From: Flavobacteriales bacterium
GTDB taxonomy: Bacteria > Bacteroidota > Bacteroidia > Flavobacteriales > BACL11
Assembly: GCA_018664745.1 (NCBI GenBank)
Contig: JABJNS010000085.1
Span: forward strand, 1-12,762
Length of the DNA stretch: 12,762 nucleotides
Reading direction: 5' to 3'
Shown here piece by piece: positions 1-7,483 of this stretch (position 1 is the stretch's first letter; each line of letters opens with the position of its first letter). Both the position numbers and the translations under genes were made by a program. The notes under the pieces were generated by a model. That model searched no databases, was not told where the DNA came from, and saw nothing but the letters and a program-made list of their open reading frames with translations.

Positions 1-1334
1 ACTCCTTTCGTATCTTTTTCATTATCAAGAATTATTACGAACAAATTGGAAGTGGATTAATTTTTAGGAGTTATGAAAATAAAGGTTTAGGAGTAGATAA
101 TGCAATGGATGGAGTTCGACTAAAATATAGCCCAGTAAAAGGAGTTTACCTCAAAACTTTTATCGGAAAAAGCCGAACATACTTTACCTATTCAGATGGA
201 ATAATTAAAGGGGCTGATGGTGAGGTTAATCTAAATGAAGCCTTAAACTTTAATTCGAAAACAAAAATAATTATTGGACAAGGGATTGTAAGTAGATTTC
301 AACTTGACAATAACCCTAAATTTAAGTTACCTCAAAATGTTGCAGCTTATTCAAGCCGTTTAAACATCATCAATGGTGGCTGGAATTATTCAGGAGAATA
401 TGCTATAAAACTAAACGACCCAGTAGGATCCTTAACTGCAGATGGTAATAATTATGCTAATGGAAGTGCATTTATGAGCAACCTAGCTTATTCGCAAAGA
501 GGGTTTGGTATTATTGCTGAAATGCATAGAGTAGATCATATGGAATTCCGATCAGAAAGGGCAAAAGAAAAACAATATATCATTAACTATATCCCAACTT
601 TAACAAAACAACATACTTATACTTTATTGGCTTTATCTCCTTGTGCAACTCAACCAGAGGGTGAATTTGGAACACAACTTGATATCTTTTATAAAATAAA
701 AAAAGGGACTATTTTAGGAGGTAAATATGGAACGAAAATTTCATTCAACTTTTCAAGGATTAGTGCACTAAATGGGGGGAACTCATTCCTAAATGACAAC
801 ACTGAGCACACACCAATGCTTATTAGCATTAAAGGAGAGGAACTATACTTTAATGATATTAATTTAGAAATCTACAAAAAAATTAACAAGAAAATTAAAG
901 TAACTGGAGTGCTCGCAAAACAAGCTTACAACAAAGATGTATTGGAAGGGAAAACGCCTGGAACTTACGGAACAGTTAATTCAACCATTGCAATTGCTGA
1001 TATCAGCTACAAAATAAAAAAAGGCCATACTGTTCGTGTTGAGCTGCAAGAATTATTAGCAGATGGTGGAGATGGAAGTTGGAGTATGGGGTTGATTGAA
1101 TACACCATATCTCCACATTGGTTTTTTGCAGCACAAGACATGTATAATTGGGGGAACCATGATGTGAAAAAACAATTACATTATGTAAATATTAACTGTG
1201 GTTTCCTTAGTGGATCAAACAGATTTTCCATTGGTTATGGTAAAAAAAGAGCAGGAATATTCTGTGTGGGAGGAGTATGCAAAGAAGTTCCTTCATCTAA
1301 CGGATTTAGTTTAACAATCTCATCAAGTTTTTAA
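1..1334 (+). CDS. DUF6029 family outer-membrane beta-barrel protein, partial (5' end outside window)
   Basis: The reading frame is open from base 3 and continues in frame through the ATG at 105, so the gene starts before the window and 105 is not its start. The 34 codons before 105 encode protein-like sequence (YYEQIGSGLIF, then a YENKGLGVDN stretch) that fits the conserved DUF6029 segment. About 443 residues are visible, rich in alternating beta-strand patterns with Gly and aromatic residues, and the last residue is Phe, as in many outer-membrane barrels. Near the C-terminus is a CVGGVC motif (cysteines encoded at 1263-1265 and 1278-1280), which I recall as typical of this family. Function is unknown; a surface or transport-related barrel is inference. 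It is followed after 2 nt by a thioredoxin-like lipoprotein gene, a neighbour I recall for this family. Family call from memory of the protein pattern; the barrel topology is predicted, not seen. Confidence 0.85.
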   Translation, partial: SFRIFFIIKNYYEQIGSGLIFRSYENKGLGVDNAMDGVRLKYSPVKGVYLKTFIGKSRTYFTYSDGIIKGADGEVNLNEALNFNSKTKIIIGQGIVSRFQLDNNPKFKLPQNVAAYSSRLNIINGGWNYSGEYAIKLNDPVGSLTADGNNYANGSAFMSNLAYSQRGFGIIAEMHRVDHMEFRSERAKEKQYIINYIPTLTKQHTYTLLALSPCATQPEGEFGTQLDIFYKIKKGTILGGKYGTKISFNFSRISALNGGNSFLNDNTEHTPMLISIKGEELYFNDINLEIYKKINKKIKVTGVLAKQAYNKDVLEGKTPGTYGTVNSTIAIADISYKIKKGHTVRVELQELLADGGDGSWSMGLIEYTISPHWFFAAQDMYNWGNHDVKKQLHYVNINCGFLSGSNRFSIGYGKKRAGIFCVGGVCKEVPSSNGFSLTISSSF

Positions 1335-1336
1335 TT

Positions 1337-2233
1337 ATGAAAAATATAATCACCCTTTTTAGCTTTATTTTAATCATCACATCTTGTGATGTAGTAGAAG
1401 GCCCTTATTTAATTGATGATGGAGGAATTACTCCAGTTGACACCTCATCAAACACTTATGTTAAAAAAGTATTAATAGAAGACTTCACAGGACATACTTG
1501 CCCCAATTGCCCAGCTGCAGCTAGAGAGCTTGAAGCAATACATGATGTTTATGGAACTCAAATTATTGGAATGGCACTACATGTTTCAACTGGTTTCGCG
1601 TCACCATGGACAGGAGCTGGAAAATTTGAATATGATTTTAGAACGAAATGGGGGACTGATTGGGATAATTTTTTCGATATCTCTAATTCAGGATTACCAA
1701 GAGGAATGGTTAACAGGATAGGCTATCCTAATGAACATAAGTTAGGGAAAAACGAATGGTTAGCTGCTGTAATTACAGAACTAGAAAAGGGGATTGATTT
1801 TGGGATTAGAATTGCAAGTGATATAAGTGGAGGAAACGGAACTATCACTATTAATACTGAACTATTAAATGATGTAAATGGGGACTATAAATTAGTAGTC
1901 TGCTTGACAGAAAGTAACATTATCAATTGGCAAAAAGATGGACAAACAGAAAATGAATTTTACGAACACAATCATGCACTTAGGACTGTACTTCTTGATG
2001 AGAGCTTAAGCACATCTTCTTCCTATACTGCAGGAAATAAATTTGAAAGAGTAATCACTGTTAGCTTAAGTAGTCTGGAACAATATAATATTGATTATTC
2101 TGAGAATACAGCTATTAACGGAAGTGGAAATGCAGGAGGATGGGTTGCAGAAAATATGTCGGTTGTAGCTTATATTTACAATACAATTACCAAAGAGATA
2201 GTACAAGTTGAAGAAGCACATTTAACTAATTAA
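1337..2233 (+). CDS. Omp28-related outer-membrane lipoprotein with thioredoxin-like CPNC motif
   Basis: This 298-residue protein has a short type II signal peptide with lipobox LIITSC (lipidated Cys17), so it is a lipoprotein, probably anchored in the outer membrane. A thioredoxin-like domain follows at roughly residues 42-145: an EDFTGHTC strand, a CPNC redox pair at Cys55/Cys58, and a probable cis-proline loop at SGLPRG (Pro121). The remainder (about 150-298) is beta-rich and matches the C-terminal region of Omp28-related proteins, named after Porphyromonas gingivalis Omp28. The CxxC pair would permit thiol-disulfide exchange in the periplasm, but no substrate is known and activity is inference. 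It starts 2 nt after the DUF6029 stop with no Shine-Dalgarno site, which suggests cotranscription and perhaps translational coupling. TlpA-like disulfide reductases are relatives, but the long C-terminal beta domain favours Omp28. Confidence 0.88.
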   Translation: MKNIITLFSFILIITSCDVVEGPYLIDDGGITPVDTSSNTYVKKVLIEDFTGHTCPNCPAAARELEAIHDVYGTQIIGMALHVSTGFASPWTGAGKFEYDFRTKWGTDWDNFFDISNSGLPRGMVNRIGYPNEHKLGKNEWLAAVITELEKGIDFGIRIASDISGGNGTITINTELLNDVNGDYKLVVCLTESNIINWQKDGQTENEFYEHNHALRTVLLDESLSTSSSYTAGNKFERVITVSLSSLEQYNIDYSENTAINGSGNAGGWVAENMSVVAYIYNTITKEIVQVEEAHLTN

Positions 2234-2246
2234 AACCACATCAATT

Positions 2247-3203
2247 ATGAAAAAAATATTATTCACATTATTAGCTGGAACTATTGGGTTCACATCTAAT
2301 GGGCAGACAGTAGAAAGCATTATTGGAAGTGATATTGCTCAAGGAGAAAAAATGATTGAAGCCTACTTTACGCCTATGGCTGAAAGTTTTGGCGCAGGGT
2401 TAAATAATGGCTGGTACAATACAGCTAAACCACACAGCTTAGGTGGTTTTGATTTAACTTTTACTTTAAATACCGTTATTATTCCTAACTCTGCTGAAAC
2501 TTTTAATATTAAGGAGGCAGGAGGAAGTATTTTTAGATCTACTGAAGATGAGGCCGCAACTATATTTGGGAGTTCTAATAGCACTGCAATGTATTATAAC
2601 CCATCATCAGTAGCAGGTTCAGATAGCATTACATTTAATATGCCAGGAGGATTAAAAACTCCAGCTATGCCATTACCAATGATACAAGCAGGGATTGGAT
2701 TAATCAAAAATACGGCTATTGACATCAGATATATGCCAATGCTAAATGTAGGAAATGCAGTAAAAGTTAATCTTTTTGGAGTTGGAATAAAGCACGACTT
2801 ATTACAATGGATTCCTGTAATTGGTGATGCAATACCAATGAGTTTATCTATTCAAGGAGGATATACTACATTGAATACTGAACTAAAAATAGCAGACCAA
2901 AAAGTTGCTCTAAAAACTAAAGCAACTACAATAAATCTTGTTGCATCAAGAAAAATATTGATGGTTACGGGTTATGCTGGAGTAGGATACAATTCATCTA
3001 AAACAACTTTTTCTGCTGATGCTAATTTTGATTTAGGAGGCGTTAAGTTTGAGGAAGAAGTAGCAATGGATTTTACAAGCAATAATAACCTTAGAGCAAA
3101 TATTGGATTAAGGCTTAATATTACTCTTTTAACCATACAAGCAGATTATACTTTTGCTGAGTACCCAACAGCTACTTTAGGTCTCGGTGTTAGCTTAAGA
3201 TAG
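2247..3203 (+). CDS. DUF6588 family secreted / putative outer-membrane protein
   Basis: This 318-residue protein has a Sec signal peptide (MKKILFTLLAGT, cleavage probably after SNGQ, residue 20). The mature part begins with a helix, followed by GAGLNNGWYNTAKPH and a GGFDLTFTLN strand (about residues 50-76), the conserved opening I associate with DUF6588. The rest alternates polar and hydrophobic residues with many glycines and ends in short strands, ARLYTF-like in character rather than enzyme-like, which suggests a membrane barrel. It lacks cysteines, so it is unlikely to be a redox partner of the upstream lipoprotein. Molecular role is unknown. It sits 13 nt after the Omp28 gene and 1 nt before the next barrel gene. 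The family call rests on remembered motifs; outer-membrane location is inference. Confidence 0.8.
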   Translation: MKKILFTLLAGTIGFTSNGQTVESIIGSDIAQGEKMIEAYFTPMAESFGAGLNNGWYNTAKPHSLGGFDLTFTLNTVIIPNSAETFNIKEAGGSIFRSTEDEAATIFGSSNSTAMYYNPSSVAGSDSITFNMPGGLKTPAMPLPMIQAGIGLIKNTAIDIRYMPMLNVGNAVKVNLFGVGIKHDLLQWIPVIGDAIPMSLSIQGGYTTLNTELKIADQKVALKTKATTINLVASRKILMVTGYAGVGYNSSKTTFSADANFDLGGVKFEEEVAMDFTSNNNLRANIGLRLNITLLTIQADYTFAEYPTATLGLGVSLR

Positions 3204-3204
3204 C

Positions 3205-3798
3205 ATGAGAATCTTTCTTTACATTCTTCTTTGTGTTGTTTCTATCAATATTCAAGCACAAAATTTTGGAGGAGGATTAATTTTAGGATTAAGCACTTCA
3301 CAAGTTTCAGGAGATCATCTTGGAGGATTTAATAAAGCAGGATTGCTAGTTGGTGGTTTTGTTAATTTACAACTCAGTAATACTCTAAAAGGTCAAATGG
3401 AAATGACTTTTATTCAAAAAGGGAGCAATAACCCTAAAATGAATGAAAATGGAATTACCGATATTAATTTATCCTATGTTGAAGTGCCTTTACTTTTAAA
3501 ATATCAACAAAGCAGTACAATAACTGTTGAAGGAGGGATTGAAACTGCTTTTCTAATTTCCTCTTCTAACAATGATATTTACGGTCAGCTTTCTAGCAAT
3601 AAAACAAGAGAATTCAACACAACAGACATTGGTGTTTTTATAGGTGTTGATTATTCTATTAACCCCCGATTAGTATTAAATAGTCGTATTAGTAATTCTA
3701 TTTTACCAATAAGATCTCATGCATCAGGGAGTACTTTTCAACTTAATAAAGGGCAATACAATTCTGTATTGAGCTTTGCACTTCATTATCATTTATAA
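3205..3798 (+). CDS. PorT-like small outer-membrane beta-barrel protein
   Basis: This 197-residue protein has a Sec signal peptide ending near NIQAQ (residue 19). The mature protein begins NFGGGLILGLSTSQVSGD, the opening strand of the family annotated as porin family or PorT-like outer-membrane barrel (OMP_b-brl_2 type). Typical elements follow: a GFNKAGLLVGGFVNL hairpin, a QMEMTFIQKGSNN strand, a LSYVEVPLLLKY strand (about residues 88-99), and a final strand rich in alternating hydrophobics. Length and pattern fit an eight-stranded barrel. It is probably a small structural outer-membrane protein; it need not be PorT itself (type IX secretion), since this family is large and most members are uncharacterised. 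The ATG lies 1 nt after the DUF6588 stop, and its own stop abuts the ubiX ATG, so it is embedded in the operon. Confidence 0.83.
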   Translation: MRIFLYILLCVVSINIQAQNFGGGLILGLSTSQVSGDHLGGFNKAGLLVGGFVNLQLSNTLKGQMEMTFIQKGSNNPKMNENGITDINLSYVEVPLLLKYQQSSTITVEGGIETAFLISSSNNDIYGQLSSNKTREFNTTDIGVFIGVDYSINPRLVLNSRISNSILPIRSHASGSTFQLNKGQYNSVLSFALHYHL

Positions 3799-4371
3799 AT
3801 GAATAAGAAACACAAAATAATAGTTGCTGTAACTGGCGCAAGTGGCGCAATATATGCCAAAGTACTTTTTGATAAATTAGTTCAACTAAAAGAGCAAATA
3901 GAAGAAGTTGCTGTGCTGATGAGTGATAACGCAAAATATGTTTGGGAAACTGAATTAGAAAATACAGACTACAACAATTACCCATTTACATTTTATGATA
4001 AAATGGATTTTATGGCTCCTTTTGCAAGTGGTTCAGCAAATTTTGGGACTATGATTATTTGCCCAAGTTCAGTGGGAACTATGGGGAGAATTGCAGCAGG
4101 AATTAGCAATGACTTAACAACTAGAGCGGCTGATGTAATTCTAAAAGAAAGAAGAAAATTGATAATTGTTGCAAGAGAAACCCCACTAAGTTTGATTCAT
4201 ATCAATAATATGAAAACAATTACTGAGGCGGGAGGTATCATTTGCCCAGCAACTCCATCATTTTACAGCAAACCTCAAAATTTTGAAGCCTTAGCTGCTA
4301 CTGTAATTGATCGAGTATTAACACTCGGTGGTATAGAAAACAATTCATATAGTTGGGGTACAAAACAATAA
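3799..4371 (+). CDS. ubiX: UbiX family flavin prenyltransferase
   Basis: UbiX joins a dimethylallyl group to reduced FMN to make prenylated FMN, the cofactor of UbiD-type decarboxylases. The 190-residue length matches the family (about 190). Visible signatures are the FMN-binding VTGASGA loop (residues 11-17), CPSSVGTMGRIAAGISN (88-104), the TTRAADVILKERR segment (107-119), ARETPLSLIH (125-134), and FYSKP near 155-159. By alignment from memory with the Pseudomonas enzyme, Arg109, Lys116, Arg126, Glu127 and Tyr156 correspond to active-site residues, so it should be active. It has no signal peptide and is cytoplasmic. The ATG follows the barrel gene's stop with zero spacing, so translation is likely coupled to it. 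No UbiD partner lies in the window; in a menaquinone-using bacterium the cofactor may serve quinone synthesis or another decarboxylase, which the sequence here does not settle. Confidence 0.96.
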   Translation: MNKKHKIIVAVTGASGAIYAKVLFDKLVQLKEQIEEVAVLMSDNAKYVWETELENTDYNNYPFTFYDKMDFMAPFASGSANFGTMIICPSSVGTMGRIAAGISNDLTTRAADVILKERRKLIIVARETPLSLIHINNMKTITEAGGIICPATPSFYSKPQNFEALAATVIDRVLTLGGIENNSYSWGTKQ

Positions 4372-4415
4372 ATTGCTGAACTTTGGGTTATTGTAATTGA
4401 AAAGAATAAAAACCT

Positions 4416-4601
4416 ATGTTAGAATTCAGTAAAAAGATACTTCAAAAAGTAAGTTTTGATCAAGATTTATTCAGAAAAGAATTACAAAAAAGTGCAAGAT
4501 GGATTGGTAAAAATGAAATAATTACCTTAAAAGTTTGGGCACTTACCTCCTTTGCTCAATACAAAGACACAATACTAGAGGTTTTTGATCAAATTTCTTA
4601 A
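4416..4601 (+). CDS. Small hypothetical protein, 61 residues, conserved-looking in Bacteroidota
   Basis: This small acidic/basic, probably all-helical protein has no signal peptide or membrane segment, so it is likely cytoplasmic. It opens with [14 protein letters not shown] and continues with [15 protein letters not shown] and a LKVWALTSF segment. The pattern resembles short uncharacterised proteins I recall next to housekeeping genes in Bacteroidota, but I cannot assign a function. It begins 44 nt after ubiX, the widest gap in this plus-strand run, and its TAA (4599-4601) overlaps the ruvB stop on the other strand. Codon use looks like its neighbours, and an AT-rich ORF of this length on the sense strand in an otherwise packed operon is probably real. 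No Shine-Dalgarno site is visible (the leader is A-rich, AAAAACCT before ATG). Confidence 0.7.
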   Translation: MLEFSKKILQKVSFDQDLFRKELQKSARWIGKNEIITLKVWALTSFAQYKDTILEVFDQIS

Positions 4602-5620
4602 AATAAATTTCCTTGGTCAGCAGATTTTGTTTTTCCTAAATGTTTAAAAGCTAAATCAGTTGCTTGCCTTCCTCTTGAAGTTCGCATTAAATAACCTTCC
4701 ATAATAAGGAAAGGTTCATACACTTCTTCAATCGTTCCCGCCTGCTCACCCACTGCAGTAGCAATAGTAGTAAGCCCCACAGGACCTCCTTTAAATTTAT
4801 CAATAATAGTTGATAATATTCTATTATCCATTTCGTCCAAACCATGCTCATCAACATTAAGTGCAGTTAAAGAATATTGGGTAATTTTTTTATCAATATT
4901 TCCATCTCCTTTTATCTGAGCAAAATCACGAACACGCCTCAATAAAGCATTTGCAATCCTTGGTGTACCTCTACTTCTTCCCGCAATTTCAGCTGCCGCA
5001 TCCTTTGCAATACTTACATCCAAAATAGAAGAAGAACGATTTACAATTTTAGAAAGTAAATCTAATTTATAATATTCCAAACGAGCATTAATCCCAAAAC
5101 GAGCCCTCAATGGTGCAGTTAATAATCCTGAACGAGTAGTTGCTCCAATTAATGTAAAAGGATTTATTTTAATTTGAACCGAACGCGCATTTGGTCCTGA
5201 TTCTATCATAATATCAATTTGATAATCCTCCATTGCAGAATACAAATACTCCTCAACAATAGGATTTAACCTATGGATTTCATCAATAAATAACACATCT
5301 CTTTCTTCCAGATTGGTAAGCAAACCTGCTAAATCGCCTGGTTTATCCAAAACAGGACCAGAAGTAGTTTTGATATTAACCCCTAACTCATTGGCAATAA
5401 TATTGGCTAAAGTAGTTTTTCCAAGCCCAGGAGGGCCGTGTAACAATACATGATCCAAAGCCTCTTCTCTTTGAGAAGCAGCCTGAATAAATACTTCAAG
5501 ATTATCTACAATTTTTTCTTGCCCCTCAAAATCTTCAAATAGTTTAGGACGCAATACTTGCTCTATCGCCAACTCCTGTTCAGAGAAAGCTTCATTATCA
5601 GGGTTTAGATTTTCATTCAT
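4598..5620 (-). CDS. ruvB: Holliday junction branch-migration DNA helicase RuvB
   Basis: RuvB is the hexameric AAA+ motor that, with RuvA, drives branch migration of Holliday junctions in recombination and repair. Numbered from the ATG at 5620 (340 residues), it shows Walker A GPPGLGKT (62-69), Walker B FIDE (111-114), the IESGPNARS segment (139-147), sensor 1 GATTR (159-163), the LRARFGI arginine-finger region (171-177), sensor 2 GTPRIAN (218-224), and the C-terminal winged helix with RTSRGRQAT (313-321). All key residues are intact. The frame extends 7 codons further to a TTG at 5641, but the ATG giving MNENLNP matches the usual Bacteroidota RuvB N-terminus, so I chose it. It follows the act operon but is separated by a strong terminator, so it probably has its own promoter. 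Its stop overlaps that of the convergent 61-residue gene. Confidence 0.97.
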   Translation of the reverse strand: MNENLNPDNEAFSEQELAIEQVLRPKLFEDFEGQEKIVDNLEVFIQAASQREEALDHVLLHGPPGLGKTTLANIIANELGVNIKTTSGPVLDKPGDLAGLLTNLEERDVLFIDEIHRLNPIVEEYLYSAMEDYQIDIMIESGPNARSVQIKINPFTLIGATTRSGLLTAPLRARFGINARLEYYKLDLLSKIVNRSSSILDVSIAKDAAAEIAGRSRGTPRIANALLRRVRDFAQIKGDGNIDKKITQYSLTALNVDEHGLDEMDNRILSTIIDKFKGGPVGLTTIATAVGEQAGTIEEVYEPFLIMEGYLMRTSRGRQATDLAFKHLGKTKSADQGNLF

Positions 5621-5649
5621 GCTAGCAGCAAATGTAAACAATAATTGAT

Positions 5650-5677
5650 AAAAAAAGGGTCAGCAATGCTGACCCTT
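5650..5677 (-). terminator. Rho-independent terminator after actF
   Basis: Read on the minus strand, 5677-5668 and 5664-5655 form a perfect 10-bp stem (AAGGGTCAGC pairing with GCTGACCCTT) with a 3-nt ATT loop. It runs directly into a T tract of seven (complement of 5650-5656, the first two of which pair in the stem). It lies 27 bases past the actF stop and before the ruvB start, so it should end the act transcript. On the plus strand the hairpin is followed only by a loose T-rich stretch, and no plus-strand gene is present there. Confidence 0.88.
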
Positions 5678-5703
5678 GAATTTTATATTAACAAACCTAA
5701 ATC

Positions 5704-6888
5704 TTAGGTATGTAAGTGTTTACTCTCATCTAAGAAAGGATGATTCTTAGTTTCTAATGGTTCTTTTGTTAAAGCATTTAAAACTAAGTATATTAACAAA
5801 CCTCCAAATCCTAATCCAATTCCAACCTCAGTAAATCCAATATGACCATGTGTACCTAAAGTACCAGGAGTTACCAATAAATAAGAATTTAACCAGTGAC
5901 CCAATAGAATGATACAACCTACAAAAATTAATCTTCCATTGTTTCTTTTTGCATCTCTACTCATCAATAGAATAATAGGAGCAATAAAGTTAATAATCAT
6001 ACTGAACCAGAATAAGAACTTATAATTTTCAACTTCTAATCTAGCAGTAAAGTAAGTTACTTCCTCAGGGATATTAGCATACCAAATCAACATAAATTGT
6101 GAGAACCAAATATATGTCCATACCAATGAAAAGGCAAAAATCCATTTTCCTAAATCATGAATATGATTTTCATTCACATCCTGCAAATGTCCTTTCCTTT
6201 TTAGATAAAGGGTAAATAATAAAACAGTAGTAAAACCAATTGCACACCATTCAGCAAATATATACCATCCAAAAATAGTTGAGAACCAGTGTGTATCAAT
6301 TGACATAATCCAATCCCAAGAAGCCATTGCAGAAGTTACCGCAAAAAATACCATAAACCATGCTGAAGTACTTACCCCTCTAAAGTGAATAGCTGTACCT
6401 CCTTCTTTATCTTCTAATACTGATAAAGCTCTTAATTTCTTAGCAAAATAATTCCATCCTAATAAGTAAATTATTGTTCTGATGATGAAGAAACTTGCAT
6501 TTAAGTAAGCTTCTTTACCTGCAATAATTGCATCATAGTCTTTATGACCAACAGTCATAATACCTTCATGTAACCAGTGGTAAATATGATTCCAGTGCAT
6601 AATACTTGCCACCATGATGAATAGCATAATTAAACTAAATACTGGTAATGCTGCCATAATTGCTTCTGGCACCCTTTTCAGTACGATTGACCAACCTGCT
6701 TCAGCTACATATTGTAAGGCAACAAAAAACACACCAAATACTGCAATACCTATATAAAAATAAGTGTTGAACAATAATGCTGGCCAAGCTCCATGAGGAT
6801 TTGAAACAAATCCAAAAATTAATGCAATTAACCCAATAGCCATTAATGCCATTGTAAAATTCTTTGCTTTTTTATCTATTGTAAACAT
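5704..6888 (-). CDS. actF: Alternative Complex III subunit ActF (quinol:cytochrome c oxidoreductase membrane subunit)
   Basis: ActF is one of the two large NrfD/PsrC-related membrane subunits of Alternative Complex III, which oxidises menaquinol and passes electrons to a cytochrome c or an oxidase. The 394 residues contain about ten predicted membrane helices (near 11-30, 42-62, 78-98, 130-148, 174-193, 203-228, 248-270, 288-309, 319-339 and 349-371). Recognisable stretches are DWIMSIDTHWFSTIFGW (192-208), and HDLGKW with WFSQFMLIWYANIPEE (244-276). It is the last gene of the operon, 14 nt after actE, and is followed by a strong terminator. ActF is thought not to bind quinol itself and may take part in proton movement (family knowledge, mechanism debated). 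The hydrophilic N-terminus is short. Start ATG MFTIDKK is the only good candidate. Confidence 0.95.
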   Translation of the reverse strand: MFTIDKKAKNFTMALMAIGLIALIFGFVSNPHGAWPALLFNTYFYIGIAVFGVFFVALQYVAEAGWSIVLKRVPEAIMAALPVFSLIMLFIMVASIMHWNHIYHWLHEGIMTVGHKDYDAIIAGKEAYLNASFFIIRTIIYLLGWNYFAKKLRALSVLEDKEGGTAIHFRGVSTSAWFMVFFAVTSAMASWDWIMSIDTHWFSTIFGWYIFAEWCAIGFTTVLLFTLYLKRKGHLQDVNENHIHDLGKWIFAFSLVWTYIWFSQFMLIWYANIPEEVTYFTARLEVENYKFLFWFSMIINFIAPIILLMSRDAKRNNGRLIFVGCIILLGHWLNSYLLVTPGTLGTHGHIGFTEVGIGLGFGGLLIYLVLNALTKEPLETKNHPFLDESKHLHT

Positions 6889-6902
6889 TGTTTATCTATT
6901 TT

Positions 6903-7481
6903 TTATTTACCTAAATTCTGTAATTCTTCCTGAACATAAAGAGTAATTTTCCATCTTTCATCTTCATTAATTTGTGTAGCATGAGGCCCCATAGCATTCA
7001 ATCCATAAGTAATAGCATGGAAGATATGTCCTGCCTTTAGCTCGTTCATAGGAACGCCTGGTCTTCTATTCAATTTTGCATCATTATAATGAGGTACTGC
7101 AGAATAAATTGCATGAGTAATAGTTCCATCACCAGCACCAGTTGCACCATGACAATGCTCACAGAACATTCCGTAAAGCGCTTTACCATCTGCTAGGTTT
7201 TTCTCATTATTTTCAAATGGATTAACAGCCGAATTTCCTGCTGCTAAATACCCATCTAAAGTTCCGTCATAGTTAAATGTAGAAAGGTGTCCTCTAGCAA
7301 CTGTACCTTCAACAGGCTGTAAAGCATTCATACCAGTAATAGTATTTTCACCATAAGTTTCCAATGATGGTGAACGGTACATATTAGGCATAAATTCATA
7401 TCCAGGATCAGAATCTCCTCCACAAGAAGACAAGAATACAACTCCTGAAATAAAGGCTAATTTTAAAAGTAATTTATTCAT
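6903..7481 (-). CDS. actE: Alternative Complex III subunit ActE, mono-heme cytochrome c lipoprotein
   Basis: This 192-residue periplasm-facing cytochrome has a type II signal peptide with lipobox FLSSC (Cys20), which would anchor it in the membrane by lipid. Its single heme site is CEHCH (Cys107, Cys110, His111) inside GKALYGMFCEHCHGATGAGDG, a class I cytochrome c pattern. Met164 in YGLNAMGPHA is the likely sixth iron ligand. The MPNMYRSP stretch after the signal (about 31-38) is common in Bacteroidota ActE. In the complex it probably carries electrons from the ActA/ActB side towards the acceptor. It lies 2 nt after actD and 14 nt before actF. Domain and length are normal for the family; I see no irregularity. 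Confidence 0.95.
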   Translation of the reverse strand: MNKLLLKLAFISGVVFLSSCGGDSDPGYEFMPNMYRSPSLETYGENTITGMNALQPVEGTVARGHLSTFNYDGTLDGYLAAGNSAVNPFENNEKNLADGKALYGMFCEHCHGATGAGDGTITHAIYSAVPHYNDAKLNRRPGVPMNELKAGHIFHAITYGLNAMGPHATQINEDERWKITLYVQEELQNLGK

Positions 7482-7483
7482 AA

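Noticed and set aside
105..107. ATG at 105 as the start of the DUF6029 gene
   Set aside because: The frame is open with family-like sequence back to the window edge, and no signal peptide follows 105, so it is an internal methionine.
1530..1721. 63-codon plus-strand frame inside the Omp28-related gene
   Set aside because: It overlaps the thioredoxin-like domain in another frame and looks like an out-of-frame reading of conserved sequence.
2363..2584. 73-codon minus-strand frame inside the DUF6588 gene
   Set aside because: It is fully antisense to a well-supported gene, its product has no recognisable motif, and it is explained as a shadow frame.
5629..5636. TACATTTG on the minus strand, a match to the Bacteroidota -7 box TAnnTTTG just before the ruvB ATG
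   Set aside because: No TTG -33 element lies 17-21 bases upstream, and the transcript would begin only a few bases from the ATG. It could be a leaderless start, but it is too weak to annotate as a promoter.
5620..6900. Similar TGTTTACA strings near the ruvB and actF starts, suggesting a shared regulator site
   Set aside because: Only eight AT-rich bases are shared, and the actF copy is within coding sequence; two copies are not evidence of an operator.
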